Positions 1 through 9,117 of a stretch of 64,000 bases of DNA are shown in pieces. Position 1 is the stretch's first letter; each line of letters begins with the position of its first letter. The stretch is from assembly GCF_014644495.1 (NCBI RefSeq), contig NZ_BMKU01000001.1, positions 124,001 through 188,000 on the forward strand. The letters are read 5' to 3'. The translations under genes were made by a program, and so were the position numbers. The notes beneath the pieces are model-generated. The model ran no database searches, had not been told where the DNA came from, and worked only from the letters and a program-made list of their open reading frames with translations. The stretch is from Pseudarthrobacter polychromogenes. Lineage in GTDB: Bacteria > Actinomycetota > Actinomycetes > Actinomycetales > Micrococcaceae.

Positions 1-2
1 AG

Positions 3-206
3 CAGGTAGCCGAAGAGCTGAACGTTGGCTTACCTATGGTGCGTTCCCTTGTGAAGACTGGCGAGCTGCGTGCTCTCCAGGTCGGTGGCCGCCGGGTCTG
101 GCGCGTCGGCGCGCAGGACCTAGAGGACTACATCAGCCAGGCGTACGCCATTACGGCCGACAGGATCGCCGCCGGGGAGTTAGCCGACGAGGTGCCCGAA
201 GCCTGA
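3..206 (+). CDS. Excisionase/BldC-like HTH protein, 3' part
   Basis: The frame is open from the window edge and ends in TGA; 67 codons are visible, so the start lies outside. The visible part is a small winged HTH of the HTH_17/excisionase/BldC type: helix-turn-helix with QVAEELNVGLPMVRSL, then a wing with VGGRRVWRV, then a short helix (DLEDYISQAY). Such proteins bind DNA as small regulators or as phage excisionases. It reads rightward, like the nuclease gene downstream, with 136 bases between. It could be a host BldC-type regulator just outside the prophage or a phage gene; the sequence does not decide. Confidence 0.75.
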   Translation, partial: QVAEELNVGLPMVRSLVKTGELRALQVGGRRVWRVGAQDLEDYISQAYAITADRIAAGELADEVPEA

Positions 207-342
207 CGGGAAAGGCAACGGCCACATACGCAGTTCGGATGCTCGAAATTGTCACATTCGAGGTGGAATGGGCGTTAGGGCATTCAATGTCAGAGGGGAG
301 AAGTAACATCCAAATTAGCGCCGAAGGGGACGCACCTTATTA

Positions 343-1866
343 GTGGGGGAATGGATGTTCAAAGTTCTTTCTTGGTCGGCTTCACTTTTGCTGACCGCAA
401 CAGCAGCGGTTGCTATACCGCAGACAGCGTCTGCTGCTGAAACTGCCAGCGCGGCAAGCGTTCTGGCATCGCTGGTTGTAGCCGAAGAAGTAAATTCCGG
501 TTATGACCGCACGTATTTCCAGCACTGGATTGACGCAGACGGTGACGGCTGCGACACCAGGTCTGAAGTTCTTCAGGAAGAGTCAAAGGCTCCGGTCACG
601 ATGAGCTCCGGCTGCACCGTCGCTACCGGGCAGTGGGTATCGCGCTACGACGGGCAAACATGGGTCAACGCTTCCGACGTGGACATCGATCACATGGTGC
701 CACTGGCTGAAGCCTGGGGCGCTGGCGCCCAAGCATGGAGCCCTGAGCAGCGGCGCGATTTCGCCAACGACATGACCTTGAACGTTGCTCTGGAAGCCGT
801 CACCGACGAGGTCAACCAGTCAAAGAGCGACCGGGACCCGGCAGAGTGGATGCCTTCCATGGCTGGAACGTCCTGCGACTATGCAACCGACTGGGTGCTC
901 GTGAAGTACCGGTGGCAACTGAGCATCGACCCGGCGGAACATGCAGCTCTCGCCTCGACCATGGGTGACGCCTGTGGCGCTAGAACAGTGACACTTCCTG
1001 CTGTCGCCATAGTCGCGCCAGCACCACCACCAGCGCCCGAACCAATCAGCTTCAGCGATGTGACGCCTGCAACGCAGTTCTACACAGAAATCTCTTGGCT
1101 CGCGGCTCAGGGAATCTCCACAGGCTGGGTCGAAAACAACATACGGACGTACCGTCCGCTCAGCCCAGTGAACCGCGACGCTATGGCAGCATTCATGTAC
1201 CGCCTCGCAGGTAAGCCGGACTTCACTCCGCCGGCCGTCTCGCCCTTTAGTGATGTGCCTGTCGGCACTCAGTTCTACAAGGAGATCACTTGGCTCGCAC
1301 GGCAGGGGATCACTACTGGTTATGACGATGGCACCTATCGGCCGCTCCAGCCTGTGAACCGTGACGCTATGGCAGCGTTCCTGTATCGCTTCGCTGGCAA
1401 CCCCTCGTTCCAGCCTCCGGCGACTTCCCCCTTCGTCGACGTCACGACCGGGAACCAGTTCTATCAGCAGATTACCTGGCTGGCTTCCAAGGGCATTTCT
1501 ACGGGCTGGGACATTGGCAATGGCTGCCGGGCCTTCAACCCCGTTCAGCCCGTCGCCAGGGATGCCATGGCGGCCTTCATGTACCGGTTCGTCAACGGCG
1601 GTACGGGATCTGTCGGCGGCGGATGCAATCCGCCAGCGCCTCCGGCCCCGGCTCCTAGCCCGACCCCTACGCCAGTGCCGCCTCCGGCTCCCACCCAGCC
1701 GGCCAATCCTGGTGACACCAGAAATTGCACCGGCAGCACAGGCTTCAGTACTTGGCGCGAAGCTCAAAACTGGTTTGAGTACTACTACCCCTACTACGGA
1801 GACATAGCTCGACTGGACGGGAACGGCGACGGGATCGCATGTGAAGGCCTTCCCGGCGCGCCCTAG
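343..1866 (+). CDS. Secreted DUF1524 nuclease with SLH repeats and Excalibur domain
   Basis: A 507-residue exported protein. An N-terminal hydrophobic signal with an Ala-rich cleavage region occupies about residues 5-32. A DUF1524/HNH-type nuclease domain follows (about 50-210), with the conserved GDGCDTR segment near 70, DIDHMVPL near 115 (likely catalytic His) and SDRDPAEW near 163. Three S-layer-homology repeats follow (about 236-420; each FSDV/FVDV...FY..I.WLA..GI.TG...RDAMAAF.YR), then a Pro-rich linker and a C-terminal Excalibur motif with DGNGDGIACE. This suggests a surface-anchored or secreted, Ca-dependent DNase. Start is uncertain: GTG 343, or ATG 355 with GGGGA just upstream. It appears AT-richer than the chromosome at the right of the window and is related to the nuclease at 47912. 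Confidence 0.85.
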   Translation: MGEWMFKVLSWSASLLLTATAAVAIPQTASAAETASAASVLASLVVAEEVNSGYDRTYFQHWIDADGDGCDTRSEVLQEESKAPVTMSSGCTVATGQWVSRYDGQTWVNASDVDIDHMVPLAEAWGAGAQAWSPEQRRDFANDMTLNVALEAVTDEVNQSKSDRDPAEWMPSMAGTSCDYATDWVLVKYRWQLSIDPAEHAALASTMGDACGARTVTLPAVAIVAPAPPPAPEPISFSDVTPATQFYTEISWLAAQGISTGWVENNIRTYRPLSPVNRDAMAAFMYRLAGKPDFTPPAVSPFSDVPVGTQFYKEITWLARQGITTGYDDGTYRPLQPVNRDAMAAFLYRFAGNPSFQPPATSPFVDVTTGNQFYQQITWLASKGISTGWDIGNGCRAFNPVQPVARDAMAAFMYRFVNGGTGSVGGGCNPPAPPAPAPSPTPTPVPPPAPTQPANPGDTRNCTGSTGFSTWREAQNWFEYYYPYYGDIARLDGNGDGIACEGLPGAP

Positions 1867-1879
1867 CTAGACAAGAGAA

Positions 1880-1917
1880 AGCGGCCCCGGAACCCCCTAG
1901 GAGGTTCCGGGGCCGCT
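1880..1917 (+). terminator. Strong hairpin terminator after nuclease gene
   Basis: A perfect 15-bp stem (AGCGGCCCCGGAACC paired with GGTTCCGGGGCCGCT) with an 8-base loop begins 13 bases after the nuclease stop codon. There is no long T-run, which is common for actinobacterial terminators. Confidence 0.8.
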
Positions 1918-2206
1918 GCTATTTCCGCGACGTTGGCCAGTCGTTAACGTGCCGGGCGTATCGTCCGGGAACCGGTGCAGTAACGGCCCTCATGGGATCT
2001 ACGGCGGCGGTAGGTGGTCCGCTCCGCTCCTTGGGGGCTGAGCGGGCCACTGCCCTCCGGGCAGCGAAAGACCCCGCAGCGATGGGGGATCACGCGGGGT
2101 CCTTCTAGGCTGCTCCACACATTGGGGGAACGTGTAGTAGCCGTAGACCAATCTAGTAGTAAGTCTACTTACCTTCAAAATCGCGAACCACGATTCGTTG
2201 GGGAAC
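1918..2206. other. Non-coding stretch with a second hairpin and a short palindrome
   Basis: No convincing gene is seen between the nuclease terminator and the promoter at 2207. It contains a GACCCCGC/GCGGGGTC hairpin (2070-2101, 16-base loop) and a perfect GTAAGT-CT-ACTTAC palindrome (2159-2172) lying about 35 bases upstream of the next promoter's -35 box. The palindrome is a candidate operator. No tRNA or known RNA fold was recognised. Confidence 0.5.
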
Positions 2207-2234
2207 TTAACCGGTCTTATATGCCACTTATACT
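2207..2234 (+). promoter_or_regulatory. Promoter of a leaderless operon
   Basis: TTAACC (2207-2212), a 16-base spacer, and TATACT (2229-2234) form a sigma-70-type promoter. Only six bases separate the -10 box from the ATG at 2241, so transcription would start at or next to the A of the start codon, giving a leaderless mRNA. No ribosome-binding site precedes that ATG, which fits. Confidence 0.55.
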
Positions 2235-2240
2235 CGTCTC

Positions 2241-2378
2241 ATGGGGATTCTCAAGCGCATAGGTCAGTGGTTCGACAGGCAGCTCCTGAAGCAGGATATG
2301 GACTTTCATTGCGAGCACCAGCCAGTCGGCGCATGCTCTGAGGCCTGCGAGGCACAAGTCCACGCCGAGCGCTGGTAA
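2241..2378 (+). CDS. Small leaderless protein, unknown function
   Basis: A 45-residue ORF directly downstream of a good promoter with no room for a 5' leader. It starts MGILKRIGQWFDRQLL, an amphipathic basic helix, and continues into a segment with three spaced Cys and several His (CEHQPVGACSEACEAQ), a possible metal site. Its stop shares one base with the next gene's start (TAATG), so the two are probably co-translated. Function unknown. Confidence 0.5.
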   Translation: MGILKRIGQWFDRQLLKQDMDFHCEHQPVGACSEACEAQVHAERW

Positions 2379-2575
2379 TGATCATGAAAGATGTTCGGCC
2401 TGACACGCACGGGCGGGCTAAGAGGGCTGCTGCCGGCCTCCTAGGAAGCCTGCTTCTAATCGTCGGCCTTCTCATGTGGGAGTCGAGGGGTGCGTTTTTC
2501 CCCGAGGCCACAGCCCTGTCAGTTATCGGAGCGGTGATCTTTTCATACGGGGCGTTCAAGGATTCGCCCTCTTGA
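2378..2575 (+). CDS. Small two-TM membrane protein
   Basis: 65 residues; ATG overlaps the previous stop by one base. A basic N-terminus is followed by two hydrophobic helices (about 18-34 and 42-58) separated by a short loop, so it is an integral membrane hairpin. Its TGA overlaps the TTG start of the next gene. Being translationally coupled to an O-antigen-ligase-like protein, it may act as its small partner; that is inference. Confidence 0.6.
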   Translation: MIMKDVRPDTHGRAKRAAAGLLGSLLLIVGLLMWESRGAFFPEATALSVIGAVIFSYGAFKDSPS

Positions 2576-3906
2576 TAGTCGTCGCTGCGGGGGTTCTCAG
2601 TGCCGTATTCCTTGGAGCAGTCGCTCTTCACCATCCGAAGTATCTTGCGCCGATCTTCCTAGCCGTGGGCTTGCTGGCATGCCGACCATCAGCGGTTGGT
2701 GAGCGGTGGCCTTGGCTTGGTCCCGCGATAGTACTCATAGGCGCAGCGCTGACGCTGCTGACACCCAAGGATGATGAGCCAGCGCGGCGGATTCCAGCAT
2801 GGCCGGGCGTGGTGTTCTTTGCGGGCTACGTTTGGTTGATCTTACGGGAATCCCTTGTGGGTGACGATGCCTTTAGCTTGGTGTCCTCGTCAGTATCGGT
2901 GTTCCTGCCTGTCCTCGCTTTCCTCCTTGCGGCAAGGAACTTGGAGGTTCAGCGCAAGACCTCAAATGTTTTCGTGTGGATCATTACCGCGTCTTCCGCG
3001 TCCGTGGTTGTCAGCATGGCACTGGGCCTCATTGTGGGGTACGGCGCGTTGCGGCTGGGAGCACTACCCATCGGGTATGAGCGGCTAGGCTCGGGGCTGA
3101 TGTTCCCCTTCTCGCTCACCTACGGCAACAGTTCTGATGGGGTCACCCGATTCCTTGGGCTTGGGCGAGAACCTGGCATGGGCGCTATCTTCATCGGCTA
3201 TGCATTCTTCGCCATGCCCGCCGTAAAGCGCGCAATACTCTACCGAGGCGTCCTCTTGGTCGCCCTCATGGGCACACTCTCAACAGCCGGCATTGGGTTG
3301 TTCGCTGTGGCTCTCGGCCTCTACTTTGTATTCGGCAGCAAGAAGCGCAATCTGATTGTCCGCGCCGCCGCGATTGGTGCGAGTGTGTGGGCCATCAATG
3401 TAGCGCTCTACGACACTCGCTTCGGCTTTCTCAGCAAAATCGAAACGGTCTCTAACCTAGACAGAACCAGGGCCACCACCGCCGGTATCGAAGCATTCTT
3501 CAATAACCCTTTCCTCGCAACCACGAACATGCCGCTATCCTCGATCAACATGGTGGCCGGCATTGCCCTAACGGGCGCCCCGTGGTTCCTTCTCATGCTG
3601 GCCTATATGGCGTCCCCTGTCCTGCATGGTGGGATGCGGCGGTGGCAAACCTATGCGGGCGGGTTCATCCTTGTCACTATGCTGACTTCCCAGCCTCTCT
3701 ACGGATCGACATCTGTCATGATTCTGGTGATCATGCTGCTCTCATCGATCCGTAGAGACGTGCCGACCTTAGGAGGGGATATGGATCCAGTCACGGGTGG
3801 CCGTGCGGCGGAAACCTATCCGGACCGACGTGTTGTCGGCGGAAAGCGTGGCAATGGTGTTAAATCCTCGCCGGGCTTGTTGGCACCGCAACGCCTCCAA
3901 CGTTGA
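2572..3906 (+). CDS. O-antigen-ligase/polymerase-like membrane protein
   Basis: About 444 residues with roughly ten to twelve hydrophobic segments. The stretch around [18 protein letters not shown] and [20 protein letters not shown] resembles the Wzy_C/O-antigen ligase core; family members join or polymerise glycans at the outer face of the membrane. Start chosen is TTG 2572, overlapping the previous TGA and preceded by AAGGA at 2558-2562; an in-frame ATG at 2476 would lie inside the upstream gene. The 3' end overlaps the convergent tail gene by 47 bases. In a prophage, such a protein could alter surface polysaccharide or block superinfection (inference). Confidence 0.7.
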   Translation: MIVVAAGVLSAVFLGAVALHHPKYLAPIFLAVGLLACRPSAVGERWPWLGPAIVLIGAALTLLTPKDDEPARRIPAWPGVVFFAGYVWLILRESLVGDDAFSLVSSSVSVFLPVLAFLLAARNLEVQRKTSNVFVWIITASSASVVVSMALGLIVGYGALRLGALPIGYERLGSGLMFPFSLTYGNSSDGVTRFLGLGREPGMGAIFIGYAFFAMPAVKRAILYRGVLLVALMGTLSTAGIGLFAVALGLYFVFGSKKRNLIVRAAAIGASVWAINVALYDTRFGFLSKIETVSNLDRTRATTAGIEAFFNNPFLATTNMPLSSINMVAGIALTGAPWFLLMLAYMASPVLHGGMRRWQTYAGGFILVTMLTSQPLYGSTSVMILVIMLLSSIRRDVPTLGGDMDPVTGGRAAETYPDRRVVGGKRGNGVKSSPGLLAPQRLQR

Positions 3907-5779
3907 TGTATTCACGCCGGTCGGTTACGTTCCTCACTGCTTCCGCGACCTTCGGCGCAAGGGTTCGGGTGCTTGAGTAACCGGTCGGGTGAACACCATC
4001 TAGCGCATCCCCAGCCGTCCACCACCCGGCAGTGTCAACGTAGCGGACCCGCGCCGAACCTGCCGCCGAAACCGCCGCCTGGAGCGGTGCGGCCTGACGG
4101 CCTGAGAACGGACGCAGGACGACTATCTGCGTGGTGATTGGGGTTGCCGCGAGAAGCCCATTGATGACGGTCGCCGCTTCTGTGGTGACAGCCGGAACGT
4201 CCGTCGATCCGTCGTTGTGGCCCAGGCTGATGATGATGATGTCTGGGACCACCGTGAAGGGCCGCGCCTGCCCGCTCCACAAGGATGTGTAGGAGCTTGC
4301 GAGCTTGGGGACGCCGCCCTGCCCGCTCACGGTCCAGCCCGTACCGCCGAAGCCCACACAGCCGACCTCTGCGCCCAGTAGCCCGCCGAGCTGGTACGCC
4401 CAGCCCACGGACGAGTCGGAGCCGTCCGGGGTTGTGACGTTCAGGAGGTTCTTGTACCCCTCCACGATGCTGTCCCCGAACACCAGCGCCACCTTGGACG
4501 CTTTGCTGGTTGCCTTGAGGGAGGCTGCCGTTTCGCCCGTCGCTTCCACTCCTGTCAGTGAGACGTGGGCGTTCTGCGGGCTCCACCGTGGCACGAACTC
4601 CGATGTGGACATGACGACTAGTTCAACCGTGTGTTCCGGCCATGCGTTGGTTGTTGGCAGCGTGAGGATGACTTCGGATGCGAGTGTTGCCCGCTGCCAC
4701 CCGCCGTCATCCACCCGGTACTTGAGGATCGGGAGAGGCGAAGAAACTCCGGCCATGTCGAACGTGAGCTTGACCTTTGCGGGGCTGCCCGCGACGGCGA
4801 AGCGCAGATATGCGCCGGGGTTGATGGTCTTAGCCCGGACGCTGCTGACATCCCAATTCTCGGGGCTGTAAACAAGACTGGCGTTGTTGGGGGCGAAAAC
4901 TACGGTTGCGCCGACATTGGGGACGCCTGAGACTTCCGCCGAGGCTGCTGACTTGTTGCCGGTACTGTCTACGGCCTTCACCGCGTAGTAGTAGGTGTTC
5001 GGGCTTGACACGGCGGAATCAAGGTACTGGGTCTGACCTGCCGCGGTGGTGCCGATGGGTGTGGTCAGCGGTACGGGCGATGATGTTGCCCGGAACACTT
5101 CGTAGGAGGGGCTGCCGGAACTGTCCGTCGATGTCGTCCACGAAACCAGGAGGGTGCCGGGTCCGGGCGCGGTGGCAAGTCCAGTTGGCACGGTCGGGGG
5201 CGTAGTGTCGGGTACTTCGTCAGAGCCCGAGTTCTCAAGGTGGAACAGTGCGGTAGTGTTCGCGTCAACTTCGAACGCTGTTGCTGAGGGCGTGAACGCT
5301 GCCGTGTAGCGAACGTTGTTGCTGAACCGCACTTCATCAATGGAACCAACCCACGGATACGTTGCGGCGATGCCGTAGTGCCCGATCCGCGTTGACGCAG
5401 AGAAGGCAAAGGCTGACGTGTGGGTGCTGGTTGCCGCGCTCACGCCGTCTACCCACAGTGTGTAAACGGTCCCTGACACTGTCAGTGCGAGATGGTGCCA
5501 CAGCCCGTCATTAATCGGGACCGTGCTGCTGACCGCGAGCCCGGGGCGTCCGAACGCTGCCTTGCCGGTATTGTCCTTGCCCAGCCAGAGCTGGCTGCCA
5601 CTGTTGCCAACTGCAACGCTAATTGCCCCGGAGTGGGTGGTGTTGACCCAAGCTTCAAGGGTTCCGGCAGGCGACGATACGTCGCCGCCGATCTGGAGCA
5701 CCCCGCCTGTGAGGCCGTACCCGATCTTGGCGAGCCCGTAGGTGGTTGCGTTGATGACCGTTGCGTCATGGGCTCCCAT
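3860..5779 (-). CDS. Tail-tip protein with LamG, FN3 and SGNH hydrolase domains
   Basis: 639 residues. An N-terminal LamG/concanavalin-like fold (about 25-185) is followed by a fibronectin type III domain (about 195-290; starts [11 protein letters not shown]), a beta-rich module (about 290-420) and an SGNH/GDSL esterase (about 425-625) with block I FGDSIVEG, block III-like LGHND and block V DGVHPTGY. The likely role is a receptor-binding or depolymerising tail tip that de-acylates surface glycans. It is the last gene of the leftward tail operon and starts at the stop of the previous gene. Confidence 0.8.
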   Translation of the reverse strand: MGAHDATVINATTYGLAKIGYGLTGGVLQIGGDVSSPAGTLEAWVNTTHSGAISVAVGNSGSQLWLGKDNTGKAAFGRPGLAVSSTVPINDGLWHHLALTVSGTVYTLWVDGVSAATSTHTSAFAFSASTRIGHYGIAATYPWVGSIDEVRFSNNVRYTAAFTPSATAFEVDANTTALFHLENSGSDEVPDTTPPTVPTGLATAPGPGTLLVSWTTSTDSSGSPSYEVFRATSSPVPLTTPIGTTAAGQTQYLDSAVSSPNTYYYAVKAVDSTGNKSAASAEVSGVPNVGATVVFAPNNASLVYSPENWDVSSVRAKTINPGAYLRFAVAGSPAKVKLTFDMAGVSSPLPILKYRVDDGGWQRATLASEVILTLPTTNAWPEHTVELVVMSTSEFVPRWSPQNAHVSLTGVEATGETAASLKATSKASKVALVFGDSIVEGYKNLLNVTTPDGSDSSVGWAYQLGGLLGAEVGCVGFGGTGWTVSGQGGVPKLASSYTSLWSGQARPFTVVPDIIIISLGHNDGSTDVPAVTTEAATVINGLLAATPITTQIVVLRPFSGRQAAPLQAAVSAAGSARVRYVDTAGWWTAGDALDGVHPTGYSSTRTLAPKVAEAVRNVTDRREYINVGGVAVPTSPARI

Positions 5780-6171
5780 CAGGAGTTATCCTTCCAGATG
5801 TCGTTAGCCAGCCAGGTTGTGGGCTGCACCGGGCCAATGTATGTCACCGCAACAGCCCCGGCAGGACGGGCCGGATAAGCCCCACCGGAGTAGACCAGGA
5901 CCGTCCCATAAGTGGCAGAAAGTGCCGCAATGGTTTCGGGCCCGGAGGTGACCTGCTGGGCCACGGAAGCGTCGTCAGCAACCCCCGGAGGGCCCTGAAC
6001 TCCGGGTTCCCCCTGAGAGGCGTAGGGCCGGCCATTCCATGCCGTGACCCCGTCGCCCAGTTTCATCTTGCCGGTGTCAGATTCCACACCCGGCTCGCCC
6101 AGGCCGAGCACCGGGTTCGCGCCTGCCCACTCTTCTGCTGTGCCCCGCCGGAGCTGTATGCGCTGTGCCAT
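5779..6171 (-). CDS. Tail-tip N-terminal domain protein with collagen-like segment
   Basis: 130 residues. The first ~45 ([12 protein letters not shown], then [17 protein letters not shown] and WNGRPY) match the short adsorption-apparatus attachment module seen at the N-terminus of many phage fibres. A brief Gly-Pro repeat ([10 protein letters not shown]) follows, then about 70 residues of unknown fold. Probably anchors or adapts the SGNH protein, whose start touches its stop. Confidence 0.7.
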   Translation of the reverse strand: MAQRIQLRRGTAEEWAGANPVLGLGEPGVESDTGKMKLGDGVTAWNGRPYASQGEPGVQGPPGVADDASVAQQVTSGPETIAALSATYGTVLVYSGGAYPARPAGAVAVTYIGPVQPTTWLANDIWKDNS

Positions 6172-6380
6172 CAGACACCGCCTCCATCCATGAATTGTTC
6201 CGTGGCGTACACCGAGGTTGGTGTGCCGCCGTCGTAGTGTGCAGGGATGCGCTCCTGCAGGGCGGCGATCAGTTCCTCAGCCGTTTGTGCGTTGTCAGCG
6301 ATCATCTCGGCGCCGCGCTTGACCAGTTCCGTTGCGCTGTCCGGTTTCTTGAATCCGTTCGGGGTTACCTCAACGGCCAT
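6171..6380 (-). CDS. Small tail-region protein, unknown
   Basis: 69 residues, acidic, largely helical (ATELVKRGAEMIADNAQTAEELIAALQERI), no membrane segment. Its stop overlaps the ATG of the next gene. No function recognised; its position suggests a small virion or fibre accessory protein. Confidence 0.6.
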   Translation of the reverse strand: MAVEVTPNGFKKPDSATELVKRGAEMIADNAQTAEELIAALQERIPAHYDGGTPTSVYATEQFMDGGGV

Positions 6381-6389
6381 GCCGGCCTC

Positions 6390-6692
6390 CTACTGTTTGT
6401 CGGGCGCGAGCCAGGGGAGATAGCGGCGGGCGAAGTCGATGGCGCGGGGGAGGGCCATGATGCGGGTGATCACGGCCGCCACGCCGGTGACGAGGGCGGC
6501 CACGCCCAGCAGCCACAGCCGGAACCCTTCAGGGAGTTGCTCCCCGAACTGGTCCAGGAACGCCTGGACTATCTCCGGGAGCAGCAGCGCGAACGCGAGG
6601 AACGCGGGGATGCCAACCTGGACGATGGTCCGGATGACCGCCCGCCACGGGTACTGCGCCTGGGTGGTCGTCTCTGCGCGATGGTCAGCCAT
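6390..6692 (-). CDS. Putative holin
   Basis: 100 residues with two membrane segments (about 22-42 and 62-85) and a basic C-terminus (RRYLPW...DKQ). It lies directly after the endolysin gene and overlaps it by 8 bases. Size, topology and position fit a class II holin, which would open the membrane at lysis. Sequence family not recognised. Confidence 0.65.
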   Translation of the reverse strand: MADHRAETTTQAQYPWRAVIRTIVQVGIPAFLAFALLLPEIVQAFLDQFGEQLPEGFRLWLLGVAALVTGVAAVITRIMALPRAIDFARRYLPWLAPDKQ

Positions 6693-7620
6693 TGTCCTGC
6701 TCTCCGTTCTGCACTGCCGGGGCGAGGGCCTTGCCGAGGGCGGCGAGGACTTCCACGGCGATTGTCTGGGGGATGATGCCCTTCAGGGCTTCCGCGACGG
6801 CCTGCGGGTCAGCCTGCCCGGGGCGAGTGGCCTCGATCAGGCCCACGATGTAGCCGCCGTCGTCCTTGTTCAGGGTCTTGCCGGCAGCCTCCATCAGATG
6901 CAGGTACTGCAGGTCGCGCTGGTTGTTCATGTACGCGCCGTCGTCCTTGTTCAGGTACTGGGCGTTCTGCCACTCCAGATCCTTGCGGAGCGTGCCGCCA
7001 TCGGCTTTGGTGAGCAGGTTGGCCTGCATCCAGTTCCGGTCGTCGTCGTCGAGTTTTGCCATGAGAGCCTCCAAGGGTGTGATGGTGCCTGAGTAGTTGA
7101 GGGCGGCCGTGGTGCGGGGCCGGATGAAACCGATCAGCCCCTGGCGGGGCAGGTACTGGATGGTTGCCGGGCCGGAGCTCCACTGCGGGTAGGGGTTGTC
7201 TGCCCGGGAGGAGGTGCTGTTCTGGGACATGCACAGCAGCTGGGCGCCGCTGTCCCGGACCAGGACGGCGACGTGCGTGGCGGGGTAGTACCAGTAGGAG
7301 TCGCCCCACACCGGGATGTCGCCGAGCTGGCCGGCGGCGTCGGAACTGATCAGCTCGTAGGCGGCGGCGATCTCCGGGGTCTGCGGGAAGCAGTCCACCA
7401 TGTTGCCCGCCCAGCCCGGCCACCGCCCCCGCTTCAGGCCGGTGTCTCCGGTGTTGATGACCGGTAAGCCCAGGATTTGCGACCAGTGCGCGGCGAGGTC
7501 CCAGCACTGTGCGCCGAATCCCTGGTTGGTGGGGTTCCAGTCCATGTTGATGTACCGGCCCTGCACCTGGGGGATCCACGCGCCCTGTCTGTCCTGAATC
7601 GCTTGGAGTGTGAGCGTCAC
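6685..7620 (-). CDS. CHAP-domain endolysin
   Basis: 311 residues from GTG 7620, whose GTGA overlaps the preceding stop; longer in-frame starts would run through that gene. The N-terminal half (about 1-165) is a CHAP-type amidase/peptidase: Cys in FGAQCWDLAAHW, a disordered middle, and His in PATHVAVLV. These enzymes cleave peptide cross-links in the wall. The C-terminal part is rich in repeated KDDG/ADGG segments (LNKDDGAYM, LNKDDGGYIV), a probable wall-binding or structural module. It sits inside the lysis cassette. Confidence 0.8.
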   Translation of the reverse strand: MTLTLQAIQDRQGAWIPQVQGRYINMDWNPTNQGFGAQCWDLAAHWSQILGLPVINTGDTGLKRGRWPGWAGNMVDCFPQTPEIAAAYELISSDAAGQLGDIPVWGDSYWYYPATHVAVLVRDSGAQLLCMSQNSTSSRADNPYPQWSSGPATIQYLPRQGLIGFIRPRTTAALNYSGTITPLEALMAKLDDDDRNWMQANLLTKADGGTLRKDLEWQNAQYLNKDDGAYMNNQRDLQYLHLMEAAGKTLNKDDGGYIVGLIEATRPGQADPQAVAEALKGIIPQTIAVEVLAALGKALAPAVQNGEQDNG

Positions 7621-8042
7621 GGGGCGGCCTCCTCTTTCAGGTCGATGTAGGGCTGCTGGGGCGGGTTGTCCTGCAGGCGGAGTACGTGCCAGTTGGCGGT
7701 GAGGTTGGCCCATGCGTCGCGGAAGGCGCGGACAGCCCGGCGGAGGGACTGGATGGTGTCAGCCTGCGCTTCGACCTTGGCCCGGAGCTCCCGGACTTCG
7801 CCGCCGAGGCTTTCGCGCTCTTTGCGTTCCAGATCGACGTCGGCGCGCAGCCTGGTGACATCGGTGCGGAGGTCATCTGCTACGGCCAGGGCCATCTGCT
7901 GGGAGACGTGGGCTGCGGCGACGTCCGCGTCACGCTTCTTGATGGGGGCCTCCTTGCGGTTGGCCATATATCCCCAGAACCCTGCACCGCCCAGTGCGGC
8001 GAACAGGGCAACGACGATGGCCACGACAGTCTGTTCACTCAT
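7617..8042 (-). CDS. Membrane-anchored coiled-coil lysis-cassette protein
   Basis: 141 residues from ATG 8042, coupled to the upstream stop by ATGA. One N-terminal membrane helix (about 5-24) is followed by a long charged coiled coil (about 45-115), then a short C-terminal segment. This is the topology of spanin-like or holin-accessory proteins of actinophages. It immediately precedes the endolysin. Confidence 0.65.
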   Translation of the reverse strand: MSEQTVVAIVVALFAALGGAGFWGYMANRKEAPIKKRDADVAAAHVSQQMALAVADDLRTDVTRLRADVDLERKERESLGGEVRELRAKVEAQADTIQSLRRAVRAFRDAWANLTANWHVLRLQDNPPQQPYIDLKEEAAP

Positions 8043-8530
8043 TCGGTCCCCCGTGACTCCTCCCGCACAGCAGCCAGTGTGGTTCTGGTATTGCGCTCGA
8101 TCAGGATCAGGGACAGGAACCGGAGCAGCGCGGCCGCGGCCAGGCCCAAGGGAACCATCCACGAGGATGTGGCGCCCGGGAAGTGGAACGCCACAGCGAT
8201 GCCGTACCCGGCGAGCCCCGCGGTCACAAACAGCCAGCCGAACCGTTCTATGTGCCAGCCGCGGCTGACGGTCTCACCGGTCCAGTGCAACCCCAGCAGG
8301 GACAGCCAGCCGCCGACGGTCAGGCATGCCGAGACCACGAAGCCGATATGGGCGGGCAGCCGCATCATGCTCGAGGAAGGGTTGTAGCTGCCCCCGGACG
8401 CGAGGGCCGCGACCATGAGCGCGCCGAACAGGAAGCAGAGCACGCCGATGGCGTTGTCGAAGGGATGGACCAGGAGTCGGTCATACCACCGGGCAGGGTT
8501 GCGGGTGGGCTGGTAGACGTGTGTAGGCAT
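8039..8530 (-). CDS. Four-TM membrane protein of the lysis cassette
   Basis: 163 residues with four hydrophobic helices (about 28-47, 60-80, 95-113, 125-145). It is first of the three lysis-region membrane genes and is coupled to its neighbours at both ends. It may be a holin or holin regulator; no enzymatic motif is seen. Confidence 0.65.
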   Translation of the reverse strand: MPTHVYQPTRNPARWYDRLLVHPFDNAIGVLCFLFGALMVAALASGGSYNPSSSMMRLPAHIGFVVSACLTVGGWLSLLGLHWTGETVSRGWHIERFGWLFVTAGLAGYGIAVAFHFPGATSSWMVPLGLAAAALLRFLSLILIERNTRTTLAAVREESRGTE

Positions 8531-9117
8531 CAGATGGTCCAGCTGATGGAAACGAAAACTGTGTACCCTGTGCCGAGTGTGATGGGCCCGCCGGATGTGG
8601 AGCGGGCCACGATGGAGCCGCCACTGTTGAGGATGAGCTGCGGCTGGGCGTACAAGGACCCGGTGTTGGAATGCACCACGGCTATGAACGAGGCGTTCGA
8701 TGGTGGCCGGAACCCGGCAGGGATGGCACCAATGATGATCACGCTGTCACCCGTGGTAACGGGAATATCCGGGCCTGTTCGGGTCATCTGGAAGGACGCC
8801 GTGACCTGGGTGAACCCGTCAGTGACGGTGCGCATGAGCCCGCCGTTGATGTCCCAGAAGCCGTCCTCGACAAGTTCTGTGGATGCGATGACGGGGGAAC
8901 GGTGCCATTTGGCACCGTCCCACACCTCGGTGGGGCAGCCGGCCAGGTCCAGGCGCCGCACCGTAAGGCCTGAGTATTTCGTGAGCCCGTCCCGCTGCGT
9001 TTGACCGGAGACGAGGACAATCACGTTCGTGGTGTCACCCATTTCCGCGAGGTCGTTGGTCAGGTCGTAGTCGTCGCTGTTCGTGGGGACCTTGATCCCG
9101 TTCTCGAGGGTCTGCAT
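8530..9117 (-). CDS. Putative minor tail/virion protein
   Basis: 195 residues from ATG 9117, which overlaps the upstream TAA (TAATG). It starts MQTLENGIKVPTNSDDYDLT and is beta-rich throughout, ending in an aromatic strand (VFVSISWTI). Proteins with this opening lie downstream of tail hub genes in many actinophages. No catalytic motif. Longer in-frame starts fall inside the upstream gene. Confidence 0.65.
   Translation of the reverse strand: MQTLENGIKVPTNSDDYDLTNDLAEMGDTTNVIVLVSGQTQRDGLTKYSGLTVRRLDLAGCPTEVWDGAKWHRSPVIASTELVEDGFWDINGGLMRTVTDGFTQVTASFQMTRTGPDIPVTTGDSVIIIGAIPAGFRPPSNASFIAVVHSNTGSLYAQPQLILNSGGSIVARSTSGGPITLGTGYTVFVSISWTI

Noticed and set aside
2070-2101. GACCCCGC/GCGGGGTC hairpin as a terminator
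   Set aside because: Large loop, weak following T content and no gene upstream ending there; kept only as a structure inside the non-coding stretch.
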